Assembly: GCA_965646165.1 (NCBI GenBank)
Contig: CBFFYP010000116.1
Location: 1 to 9,011, forward strand
Length of the DNA stretch: 9,011 nt
Direction of reading: 5' to 3'
From: MGBC114844 sp910585855
GTDB taxonomy: Bacteria; Bacillota; Clostridia; Lachnospirales; Lachnospiraceae
Shown here: piece by piece, positions 1 to 5,685 of the stretch
Layout of the letters: every line of letters begins with the position of its first letter
How positions within the stretch are numbered: position 1 is the first letter of the stretch
The notes under the pieces: model-generated
Told to the model about the DNA's origin: nothing
Databases searched by the model: none
Seen by the model: the letters and a program-made list of their open reading frames with translations, nothing else
Translations under genes and position numbers: made by a program

Positions 1-172
1 CAAAGTCACTGCAGACTGCCCACCGTTTTCGAATCTGGCTGTTTCTTGATCCCGGGACAAAAAAAGAATTAACAGCGAGAGGCGGTTTGCTCTTTTTTTT
101 TGCTTGCTTCACTCTTCAAAAGGTAAGAACGTCTAAGACTTCTGTATCGAAGTACATCCAACCGTCCGAACC

Positions 173-200
173 GGGGTGCAATTAAACACACCCCTTTTTT
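173..200 (+). terminator. U-tailed hairpin inside the inner repeat
   Basis: GGGGTG (173-178) pairs with CACCCC (189-194) around a 10-base loop and is followed at once by six T (195-200). This has the form of an intrinsic terminator on the plus strand. It lies in a stretch (about 145-200) that the related copy at 8823-9011 lacks, so it is an insertion or variable segment of the repeat. No upstream gene is visible to which it would belong. Confidence 0.45.
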
Positions 201-234
201 GCATACCCTGCATAGAAGCAGGATATGCAAAAAA
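195..234. repeat. T-run / hairpin / A-run structure
   Basis: TTTTTT (195-200), an 11-base arm (201-211), a 6-base loop ATAGAA (212-217), an 11-base arm (218-228) with one mismatch, and AAAAAA (229-234). Arms and runs together form a stem of about 17 bp. The T run precedes the stem on both strands, so it is not an intrinsic terminator in either direction. The same T-hairpin-A design with a 6-base loop occurs at 522-562. Confidence 0.6.
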
Positions 235-420
235 TTCTAGGTGTTTCCACAGAAGCCAGACGTTCTAACCGTTCTCCGAGGTCGCAGACAAAGAAAAGGA
301 GCAAACCGCCTCTCGCTGTTCGTGGAATGTAGCAGAAATGATGTTTTATTACTTTGATTGATTAGTTAGAGTTTCTTTTGCAGTGGAATAGATATAAAAG
401 TTTGGATAAGATTCTTTTTC

Positions 421-766
421 GTTCCGGGGTCAAGAAACAGCTAGATTCGAAAATGATGAACCGCCTGCAGTGACTTTGGAGAAAAGTTAGAAGTTCTTGA
501 CTTCTGCTCAATAATCTAAGATTTTTTTCACATACTGCTTCCATGCAGTGTGTGAAAAAAAAGGAGCGTGTTTAGCCCGACGTATTGGAATGGGATTATT
601 TTGTGGCAGGTGGCATCGTTTTGGGATGTCTGTTTCATTCTGGCTGCTATGAGGGCGAATTGCGCTCCGGTCTGTCCGGTTGGATGCATGGAACGGCAGA
701 AGTCTTAGAACTTCTTACTTTTTGGAAACGTGGAACAGCAGGTGGTTCATCGTTTTCGAATTTAGC
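421..766. repeat. Second imperfect palindrome (arms B and C)
   Basis: Positions 440-468 are the reverse complement of 738-766 with 26 of 29 bases matching, and 482-507 pairs likewise with about 696-720 (both derive from a GCAGAAGTC...ACTT block). Arm B is therefore shared between this palindrome and the one at 1-478. The centre holds the hairpin at 522-562 and about 130 bases of GC-richer sequence with no recognisable gene. Copies A and C have the same orientation and B is inverted, which suggests repeated insertion or rearrangement of one family at this site. Confidence 0.65.
522..562. repeat. T-run / hairpin / A-run structure at palindrome centre
   Basis: Seven T (522-528), CACATACTGC (529-538), loop TTCCAT (539-544), GCAGTGTGTG (545-554) and eight A (555-562). 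The ten-base arms pair fully with one T-G wobble, and the T and A runs extend the stem to about 17 bp. It is not a terminator because the T run lies 5' of the stem on either strand. It matches the layout at 195-234, including a CTGC / GCAG top of stem. Confidence 0.6.
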
Positions 767-806
767 GTCCTCTAAAAGACTTATTGAAGAAGTTTAAAAT
801 TTTTTC

Positions 807-836
807 TTGACAAGAAGAACATATTTGTTATATAGT
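807..836 (+). promoter_or_regulatory. Housekeeping-type promoter for the mutS2-like leader transcript
   Basis: A perfect -35 hexamer TTGACA (807-812), an 18-base spacer and a -10 TATAGT (831-836) lie just right of the repeat region. Transcription would start near 843, giving an untranslated leader of roughly 300-390 bases before the MutS2-like reading frame. Overlapping -10 choices exist because the stretch is AT-rich. Confidence 0.6.
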
Positions 837-894
837 ATAGGGCAGAGAAATATTATAAAAAAGATTTTTAAAATTTTAGGAAAAGAGGTTTTGT

Positions 895-933
895 ATGTTA
901 CGTGTATTTGTATTGGAGAATTGGACAAATTAA
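895..933 (+). CDS. Possible 12-residue leader peptide MLRVFVLENWTN
   Basis: An ATG at 895 follows a purine-rich ribosome binding site AGGAAAAGAGG (878-888) with 6 bases of spacing, which is as good as those of real genes in this window. The frame has 12 codons and stops at TAA (931-933). The next base starts a second ATG frame (934-1005, 23 codons, four Cys) with only a distant GGAG (915-918), so it could be reached by coupled reinitiation. The peptide has a single Trp and no run of one amino acid, so it does not look like a biosynthetic-operon attenuator peptide. It better fits a peptide that senses ribosome stalling, but this is inference and the ORF is short enough to arise by chance. Confidence 0.35.
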   Translation: MLRVFVLENWTN

Positions 934-1045
934 ATGAATAATAGGGTTGGCAGTCTGTTTTTTATAGGATGTCTTTGCCCTTTTGTCTGCCTTACAAAAT
1001 GCTAACATACTTTTTTAGAATGGTTGAAATGTTATTTGATTTTTT

Positions 1046-1072
1046 GCATGGCTGTATGGTCATGCCTTTTTT
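1046..1072 (+). terminator. First leader hairpin, intrinsic-terminator form
   Basis: GCATGGCT (1046-1053) pairs with GGTCATGC (1058-1065), with two G-U pairs, around the loop GTAT, followed by C and six T (1067-1072). No convincing gene ends just upstream, so it would stop transcripts begun at the promoter at 807-836 unless an alternative fold prevents it. Confidence 0.6.
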
Positions 1073-1092
1073 ACTTTTCTAATCTATTTTTT

Positions 1093-1144
1093 GCCGCAAA
1101 ATAGTATGCCTGTAGGTAAGGCAGATATTTTGCGGCTTTTTTTT
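1093..1144 (+). terminator. Second leader hairpin, strong intrinsic-terminator form
   Basis: GCCGCAAAATA (1093-1103) pairs perfectly with TATTTTGCGGC (1126-1136), followed by eight T (1137-1144). Inside, TGCCT (1107-1111) pairs with AGGCA (1119-1123), making a two-tier hairpin. The T run overlaps the first possible TTG start of the MutS2-like frame (1143), so termination here would exclude the gene from the transcript. The inner tier overlaps the segment 1116-1125 that can pair instead with 986-995. Confidence 0.75.
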
Positions 1145-3131
1145 GATTTTGGCGTCCCCTATTAGAAAATTATTGGATTTATTGGGTTTGAAAAATAAGA
1201 AAGCAAATAAAAAGGAGAGAAGAAAAGTAATAAATACAGAACAAGTTTTGGAGTTTAATCAGATAAAAGAAAAACTGGCAGAATTTGCTTGTACAGAAAA
1301 AGGAAAAGAGGAATGTCTTCATTTAAAGCCTTATTTGGCAGAAAGAGAAGTTCTTGTGAAATTGCGGGAAACTACAGAGGCAAAACGAATGATTACACTG
1401 TGCGGTAATCCCCCTTTAACAGCATTAAAAGGAATTAGAGAATGGATTTTAATTGCTAAAAAGGGTGGCTGTCTTACTCCACAGCAGTTAGAAGAAACAG
1501 CAATGGTTCTTACTGCGGTAAGAAGAATGAAGGATTATTTAAATCGTTGTATGCAGTATGAGATTGGGCTTGCTTATTATGGAGAAAATTTGGATTCTTT
1601 GGATGAAATTTATACTTCAATTAGTGAGAAGATAAGAAATGCAAGGGTGGATGATTTTGCTTCAAAACAGTTAAAATCTATTCGGGAAGCGATTGAGCGG
1701 ATAAATGAAAAGATGCATGAAAAGGCAGAGGCAATTATGCGGGCAAATAAGGAGTCGATATCCGATTCGTTTTGTACTGTGAGAAATGGACATCTTTGTA
1801 TTCCGGTAAAAAAGGAGTATAAATATCGAATCCGTGGTACTGTAATTGAAAAATCAGCTACAGGAAATACTGTTTTTATAGAACCGGATTCTGTGGCAAA
1901 ACTTTATGGCGAGCAGCAGGAGATGCAGATTGAGGAAGAAAATGAAGAAAGGCGGATTCTCTATACTTTAACGGCTCTTTTATCAGATAAAGAGGCAGTA
2001 ATTGTTCAGAATAATCAGACGATTGAAAAGTTGGATTTTTTATTTGCCAAGGCGAAATTAAGTATAGAGTTAGATGGAATTGAGCCTGTTGTTCATACAA
2101 AGCGCCGAATTTGGATTCAGGAAGGGCGTCATCCTTTTTTAGATCGGGCAAAAGCAGTTCCATTAGATTTTCAAATGGGAAACGGAATAAACGGGGTGAT
2201 CATTACCGGACCAAATACCGGAGGAAAAACAGTAGCAATAAAAACGGTAGCACTTCTTTGTCTGATGGCACAGTGCGGACTTCATGTAAGCTGCAAGCAG
2301 GCAGAGATTACAATAAATAATCAGATTTTATGTGATATTGGTGACGGGCAGAATTTGTCGGAGAATCTTTCGACTTTTTCGGCTCATATCAGCAATGTAA
2401 TGGAGATTTTAAGAAAGATTGACAGAGAAAGTCTGGCAGTAATAGATGAATTAGGCTCTGGTACAGATCCGGCAGAAGGGATGGGTATAGCGATAGCTGT
2501 TTTAGAAGAATTGAAAAACAGCGGGGCATTATTTCTTGTGACAACCCATTATCCTGAGATAAAGGAGTATGCCGAAAAAGAAGAAGGAATGATAAATGCC
2601 AGAATGACATTTGATCGGGAAAGTCTTTGTCCGCTTTATCAGATGGTGATTGGGGAATCCGGCGAAAGTTGTGCATTTTTTATTGCTGCAAGGCTTGGAA
2701 TGTCAGAGAAAATGCTGTATCGTGCAGCTTGTGCAGCGTATGGAGAACTGGCTTATCAGAAATTGGACGGTCTTTCGATGGAGAAAGAAATAAAGCGAGA
2801 ACATTCTGCTCGGATACAAAAAAAGAAGTCAAATGGAGGACAGAAAAAAGCATTGGAATTTCAATTAGGGGATAGTGTAATGGTACTGCCGGATCAAAAG
2901 ATAGGGATTGTATGCCAGACGGCAAATGAAAAGGGAGTGCTTCGGGTACAGATGAAAGGAAAGAAGATTTGGATTAATTATAAGCGGGTTCGACTGCATG
3001 TAGCAGCTTCAGAACTGTATCCAGAGGACTATGATTTTTCCGTTTTATTTGATAGTGTAGAGAAGAGAAAGGCATTGCATCAAATGGAACGAAAGTATAT
3101 AGATACTGAATTTGTATATAAGGAAGAATAA
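1143..3131 (+). CDS. MutS2-family ATPase lacking the Smr domain
   Basis: This is a MutS2-type ABC-class ATPase. The family acts on branched DNA and, in Bacillus subtilis, on collided ribosomes. Visible in the 662-codon frame are a MutS core from about residue 30, the MutS2 motif RGTVIEKSATGNTVFIEP (231-248), the signature region LSTFSAHISN (409-418), Walker A GPNTGGKT (356-363), Walker B VIDELGSGTDP (433-443), and H-loop TTHY (467-470). A short linker and a KOW-like beta segment (about 575-620) follow. The roughly 100-residue coiled coil seen in B. subtilis MutS2 is almost gone and the Smr endonuclease domain is absent, hence about 630 residues of family match rather than nearly 790. The start is unclear. 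TTG at 1143 sits in a terminator T run with no ribosome binding site, while AAAGGAGA (1211-1218) precedes residue 30, where family alignment begins but the codon is ATA (1230). Calling it MutS2-like is secure; its role (DNA or ribosome) is open. Confidence 0.85.
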   Translation: MILASPIRKLLDLLGLKNKKANKKERRKVINTEQVLEFNQIKEKLAEFACTEKGKEECLHLKPYLAEREVLVKLRETTEAKRMITLCGNPPLTALKGIREWILIAKKGGCLTPQQLEETAMVLTAVRRMKDYLNRCMQYEIGLAYYGENLDSLDEIYTSISEKIRNARVDDFASKQLKSIREAIERINEKMHEKAEAIMRANKESISDSFCTVRNGHLCIPVKKEYKYRIRGTVIEKSATGNTVFIEPDSVAKLYGEQQEMQIEEENEERRILYTLTALLSDKEAVIVQNNQTIEKLDFLFAKAKLSIELDGIEPVVHTKRRIWIQEGRHPFLDRAKAVPLDFQMGNGINGVIITGPNTGGKTVAIKTVALLCLMAQCGLHVSCKQAEITINNQILCDIGDGQNLSENLSTFSAHISNVMEILRKIDRESLAVIDELGSGTDPAEGMGIAIAVLEELKNSGALFLVTTHYPEIKEYAEKEEGMINARMTFDRESLCPLYQMVIGESGESCAFFIAARLGMSEKMLYRAACAAYGELAYQKLDGLSMEKEIKREHSARIQKKKSNGGQKKALEFQLGDSVMVLPDQKIGIVCQTANEKGVLRVQMKGKKIWINYKRVRLHVAASELYPEDYDFSVLFDSVEKRKALHQMERKYIDTEFVYKEE

Positions 3132-3205
3132 AAGAAAGATGTTTTTCAGGATAAACTTAAAAAAGGATAATATTTTGGTTTTACGAGAAGATTGGAATTG
3201 GATAA

Positions 3206-3303
3206 TGGAGGGAGGAAGTCAGAGGACACCAGAATAAAAAAAGGAGCAAACCGCCTCTTGTGTCCGGTGAAAGCAACCTCTTTCTGGCAACATCCTATCT
3301 CCA
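3206..3303. repeat. Short palindromic repeat copy between mutS2-like gene and rarA
   Basis: TGGAGGGAGG (3206-3215) pairs with CCTATCTCCA (3294-3303) at 8 of 10 positions, and GGACAC (3224-3229) pairs with GTGTCC (3260-3265). Reverse-complemented, 3242-3295 aligns without gaps to 8823-8876 at 44 of 54 bases, and its GAGCAAACCGCCTCT block also occurs at 299-313. It is therefore another member of the dispersed family, in inverted orientation to the right-hand copy. It lacks a U-tail, so it does not look like a standard terminator for the upstream gene. Confidence 0.7.
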
Positions 3304-3319
3304 AAAATCGAATAAAAAC

Positions 3320-3348
3320 TTGCAAAGAAAACATCTGTTTGGTAAAAT
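3320..3348 (+). promoter_or_regulatory. Promoter for rarA
   Basis: The -35 TTGCAA (3320-3325) and -10 TAAAAT (3343-3348) are separated by the ideal 17 bases and lie about 40 bases before the rarA start codon. Transcription would begin near 3355. The promoter lies just right of the repeat copy at 3206-3303, so rarA can be expressed independently of the MutS2-like gene. Confidence 0.6.
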
Positions 3349-3386
3349 GTGGTTAGAACAAAAAATGATTATAAGAAGGGGCAGAT

Positions 3387-4712
3387 ATGGAACAGATAAG
3401 TTTATTTGATATGCCGGATCAAAGGATGCAGACTTCTCCTCTTGCAAGCAGGCTTCGCCCGGAAACACTGAAGGATTATGTAGGGCAGCAGCATTTGATT
3501 GGAAAGGGAAAGATTTTAAGGCAGTTAATGGAAAAGGATCAAGTTTCTTCTATGATTTTTTGGGGTCCTCCGGGGGTGGGAAAGACTACTTTGGCAAGGA
3601 TTATTGCAAAACAAACAAAGGCAGAATTTATAGAGTTTAGTGCTGTCACCAGCGGAATCAAAGAGATTAAAGAGGTGATGGTACAGGCAGAGCAGAATCG
3701 CAGGATGGGGCAGAGAACGCTGCTTTTTGCAGATGAAATTCATCGGTTTAATAAGGCACAGCAGGATGCATTTCTGCCGTTTGTAGAGAAGGGAAGTATT
3801 ATTTTAGTAGGAGCAACAACAGAAAATCCTTCTTTTGAAATTAATTCTGCTTTGCTTTCCCGCTGTAAAGTATTTTTATTAAAGGAACTTGAGGAACAGG
3901 ACTTGCTGACTCTTCTTTTACAGGCATTGAAAAGTCCAAAGGGGTTTGGAAATTTAGAGATTTCGGTAAAACAAGAACATCTTGTTTCGATTGCACGGTT
4001 TGCAAATGGGGATGCCAGAACCGCTTTAAATACATTAGAGATGGTAGTATTAAATGCGAAAATGGATGAACATGCTGTTTTATGTGTAGATGAAGAGGTT
4101 TTGGCACAGTGCATCAACCGCCGCTCCCTTCTCTATGATAAAAATGGAGAGGAGCACTACAATTTGATTTCGGCACTGCATAAATCGATGAGAAACAGTG
4201 ATCCAGATGCAGCGGTATATTGGATGTACCGGATGTTAGATGGAGGAGAAGAACCTTTATATATTGCCAGAAGATTGGTGCGGTTTGCCAGTGAGGATAT
4301 TGGAATGGCAGATTCTAATGCACTTCAGGTTGCGGTTGCAGCATATCAGGCATGTCATTTTTTAGGGATGCCGGAGTGTGATGTCCATTTGGCTCATGCA
4401 GCGATTTATCTTTCTATAGCACCAAAATCAAATGCAGTGTATCAGGCATGTAATTTATGCAAGGCAGATATTCAGACGCTTCCGGCAGAGCCTGTACCAC
4501 TTTCAATTCGAAATGCACCAACGGAATTGATGAAGGAAATGGACTATGGAAAGGGATATATTTATGCACATGATACAAAAGAGAAAATGGCTCGTATGCA
4601 GTGTCTGCCAGATTCTTTAGCAGGGAAGCGCTACTATCAGCCAACAGAAGAAGGAGAGGAACGGCGAGTAAAGGAGCGTTTGAAGGAAATTCTTGTTTGG
4701 AAAAAAGGATAG
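3387..4712 (+). CDS. rarA: Replication-associated recombination protein A (RarA/MgsA AAA+ ATPase)
   Basis: RarA is a clamp-loader-like AAA+ ATPase of the RarA/Mgs1/WRNIP1 family that works at stalled or gapped replication forks in the cytoplasm. At 441 residues it has normal family length. Visible motifs are ASRLRPETLKDYVGQQHLIG (20-39), Walker A GPPGVGKTT (60-68), Walker B LLFADEIHR (112-120), sensor 1 GATTENPSF (142-150) and an arginine-finger region SALLSRC (154-160). The C-terminal half carries the tetramerisation-type region with RNSDPDAAVYWMYRML and FASEDIGMAD. The first residues include QISLF (3-7), which fits the beta-clamp-binding consensus QL(S/D)LF. The ATG at 3387 follows AAGAAGGGG (3373-3381) at a good distance, and the gene has its own promoter. 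The following terminator at 4795-4875 closes the unit. Identification is secure; the clamp-binding role of QISLF is inferred. Confidence 0.95.
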   Translation: MEQISLFDMPDQRMQTSPLASRLRPETLKDYVGQQHLIGKGKILRQLMEKDQVSSMIFWGPPGVGKTTLARIIAKQTKAEFIEFSAVTSGIKEIKEVMVQAEQNRRMGQRTLLFADEIHRFNKAQQDAFLPFVEKGSIILVGATTENPSFEINSALLSRCKVFLLKELEEQDLLTLLLQALKSPKGFGNLEISVKQEHLVSIARFANGDARTALNTLEMVVLNAKMDEHAVLCVDEEVLAQCINRRSLLYDKNGEEHYNLISALHKSMRNSDPDAAVYWMYRMLDGGEEPLYIARRLVRFASEDIGMADSNALQVAVAAYQACHFLGMPECDVHLAHAAIYLSIAPKSNAVYQACNLCKADIQTLPAEPVPLSIRNAPTELMKEMDYGKGYIYAHDTKEKMARMQCLPDSLAGKRYYQPTEEGEERRVKERLKEILVWKKG

Positions 4713-4794
4713 GGGGATTACCATAAAATAGGAAATTAGTACTACTACTATATATAATATTATTTTTTTATAGAAAGTCATTTATAATAGCGGC

Positions 4795-4875
4795 ATAGCT
4801 CTGAAATAATTCTTTTTTTCTTTTTCTTTTCTGTACGTTCTGTACAAGGTGGGCGGATTTCAGAGCTATTTTTTT
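4795..4875 (+). terminator. Long-loop intrinsic terminator after rarA / before the two-component genes
   Basis: A perfect 13-bp stem, ATAGCTCTGAAAT (4795-4807) with ATTTCAGAGCTAT (4857-4869), is followed by an unbroken T run to 4875. The 49-base loop is unusual: it has a pyrimidine-rich tract (about 4810-4832) and an inner hairpin TGTAC / GTACA (4832-4836 with 4842-4846). It lies 83 bases after rarA and 78 bases before the regulator start. I find no good promoter between it and the regulator, while a TATAAT (4783-4788) sits just before the stem with a poor -35. It may end rarA transcripts, or attenuate the two-component operon, or both. Confidence 0.75.
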
Positions 4876-4952
4876 ATTGCGTTTTTTGGATAAATTAAAC
4901 GCTTGTGCGGACACGAAATTTGTATGGGAATAAAAAAGGGAGTGAGAAAAAA

Positions 4953-5624
4953 GTGAAGCAGATATTGGTTATAGAGGATGATAGGGATTTAAGCAGAGGA
5001 CTTTGTATGGCTTTGCAGGAGCAGGAAGTTAGGGTGATACCAGCTTTTGATTTAAAAAGCGCAAAAGAGATATTAAAGACAGACGGGATTGATTTGTTAT
5101 TGCTAGATATTAATTTGCCGGATGGAAACGGACTGGAATTTTTAGAACAAATACGGAAAAAAAGTGAAATTCCCGTGATTCTTTTGACTGCAAATGATAC
5201 AGAAATAGATGTAGTAATGGGATTGGAAAATGGTGCAGATGACTATATTACAAAGCCTTTTAGTCTGGCGATTTTAAGGGCAAGGGTAGGAGCGCAGTTA
5301 AGGCGTAAAAAAGGATTCGATTCTCATATAGTCTATATCGATTTATTTTCGTTTGATTTTGAAAAAATGGAATTTAGAAAGGGAAACCGTTTAATTGAAT
5401 TGAGTAAGACAGAGCAGAAACTGCTTCGTTTGTTTATAGAAAATCAGAATGTAACTCTGACACGGGATTTTTTGGTAGATCGTATCTGGACGGATGGGGC
5501 AGAGTATGTGGATGAAAATGCACTTTCTGTTGTGGTAAAACGGCTGCGGGATAAATTGGATGCAGGCGGATACATTAAAACAGTCTATGGGCTTGGATAT
5601 ATATGGAAAAATGAGAAAACTTAG
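4953..5624 (+). CDS. OmpR/PhoB-family DNA-binding response regulator
   Basis: This is a two-component transcription regulator acting in the cytoplasm. From the GTG at 4953 it has 223 residues: a receiver domain (1-116) and a winged-helix DNA-binding domain (about 128-218). The receiver shows the acidic pair E8-D9-D10, phosphoacceptor D52 in LLLLDINLPDG, T79, and K101 in ITKPF. The effector domain shows LSKTEQKLL and the C-terminal KTVYGLGYIW signature. The frame is open from a GTG at 4905, but the family start is MKQILVIEDD, and the GTG at 4953 has GGGAGTGAG (4938-4946) upstream, so I use it. The kinase gene follows after 61 bases on the same strand, so they should be partners. Regulators of this type in Firmicutes often control a neighbouring ABC transporter, but none is present here, so the target is unknown. 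Confidence 0.92.
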   Translation: MKQILVIEDDRDLSRGLCMALQEQEVRVIPAFDLKSAKEILKTDGIDLLLLDINLPDGNGLEFLEQIRKKSEIPVILLTANDTEIDVVMGLENGADDYITKPFSLAILRARVGAQLRRKKGFDSHIVYIDLFSFDFEKMEFRKGNRLIELSKTEQKLLRLFIENQNVTLTRDFLVDRIWTDGAEYVDENALSVVVKRLRDKLDAGGYIKTVYGLGYIWKNEKT

Positions 5625-5685
5625 AGGTTTTAGGGGATGTTGGGGCTGATTGGGCTGCTGCATTTAAGCACAAATAGGAGGAATT

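Larger units (their letters stand above)
72..319. repeat. Inner palindromic element with perfect 21-bp inverted ends
   Basis: Positions 72-92 and 299-319 are perfect reverse complements (21 bp), containing the GAGGCGGTTTGCTC motif that recurs at 3243-3256 in inverted orientation. Further in, the block around 122-144 pairs imperfectly with 250-271, so the whole 248-base element can fold back on itself. The core at 215-257 is identical over 43 bases to 8931-8973, and similarity continues on the right flank. No transposase ORF is present. It could be a non-autonomous mobile element or a structured intergenic repeat; the sequence alone does not decide, and I see no clear target-site duplication. 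Confidence 0.75.
1..478. repeat. Outer imperfect palindromic repeat (arms A and B), left end cut by window
   Basis: Positions 1-58 are the reverse complement of 421-478 with 49 of 58 bases matching by eye, including a CAAAGTCACTGCAG / CTGCAGTGACTTTG end pair and a shared TTTTCGAATCT block. The arms enclose a second, self-contained palindromic element (72-319) placed off centre, with about 100 bases of AT-rich sequence on one side only, as if one element had inserted into another. Arm B continues rightwards to about 512, so arm A probably continues left of the window. No convincing gene lies inside. What is seen is the pairing; that this is a dispersed intergenic repeat family is inferred from further copies at 696-766, 3242-3295 and 8823-9011. 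Confidence 0.75.
843..1144 (+). promoter_or_regulatory. Long structured leader with tandem terminators (putative attenuator)
   Basis: Between the promoter and the MutS2-like gene lie a possible leader peptide (895-933), a second small ORF abutting it (934-1005), and two U-tailed hairpins (1046-1072 and 1093-1144). Alternative pairings are visible. TCTGCCTTAC (986-995) is perfectly complementary to GTAAGGCAGA (1116-1125) in the loop side of the second hairpin. GGCAG (949-953) competes for 987-991. GTATGTTA (893-900), which includes the leader start codon, is complementary to TAACATAC (1003-1010). This is the layout expected of transcription attenuation by ribosome position. I recognise no known riboswitch class. 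The hairpins are seen; their regulatory role is inferred. Confidence 0.5.

Noticed and set aside
195..234. Hairpin considered as an intrinsic terminator
   Set aside because: The T run is 5' of the stem and the A run 3' on both strands, the reverse of a terminator.
362..544. 60-codon minus-strand frame
   Set aside because: It lies wholly within repeat arm B and the central hairpin, has no family resemblance, and its start falls inside a hairpin arm.
585..797. 70-codon plus-strand frame from a TTG
   Set aside because: It runs through repeat arm C, has no ribosome binding site and no recognisable motif. The matching stretch in arm B reads in a shifted frame, so the repeat is not under coding selection.
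1..800. CRISPR array or insertion sequence with transposase
   Set aside because: There are no regularly spaced direct repeats with unique spacers, and no transposase-sized reading frame. The repeats are inverted and irregular.
934..1005. 23-codon Cys-rich frame abutting the leader peptide
   Set aside because: Its only ribosome site (GGAG at 915-918) is 15 bases away, so I do not annotate it as a gene. It is kept as part of the leader description because coupled reinitiation is possible.
843..1144. Known riboswitch or T-box
   Set aside because: I could not find a T-box core or conserved core motifs of common riboswitch classes. The small ORF plus alternative pairings fits a peptide-type attenuator better.
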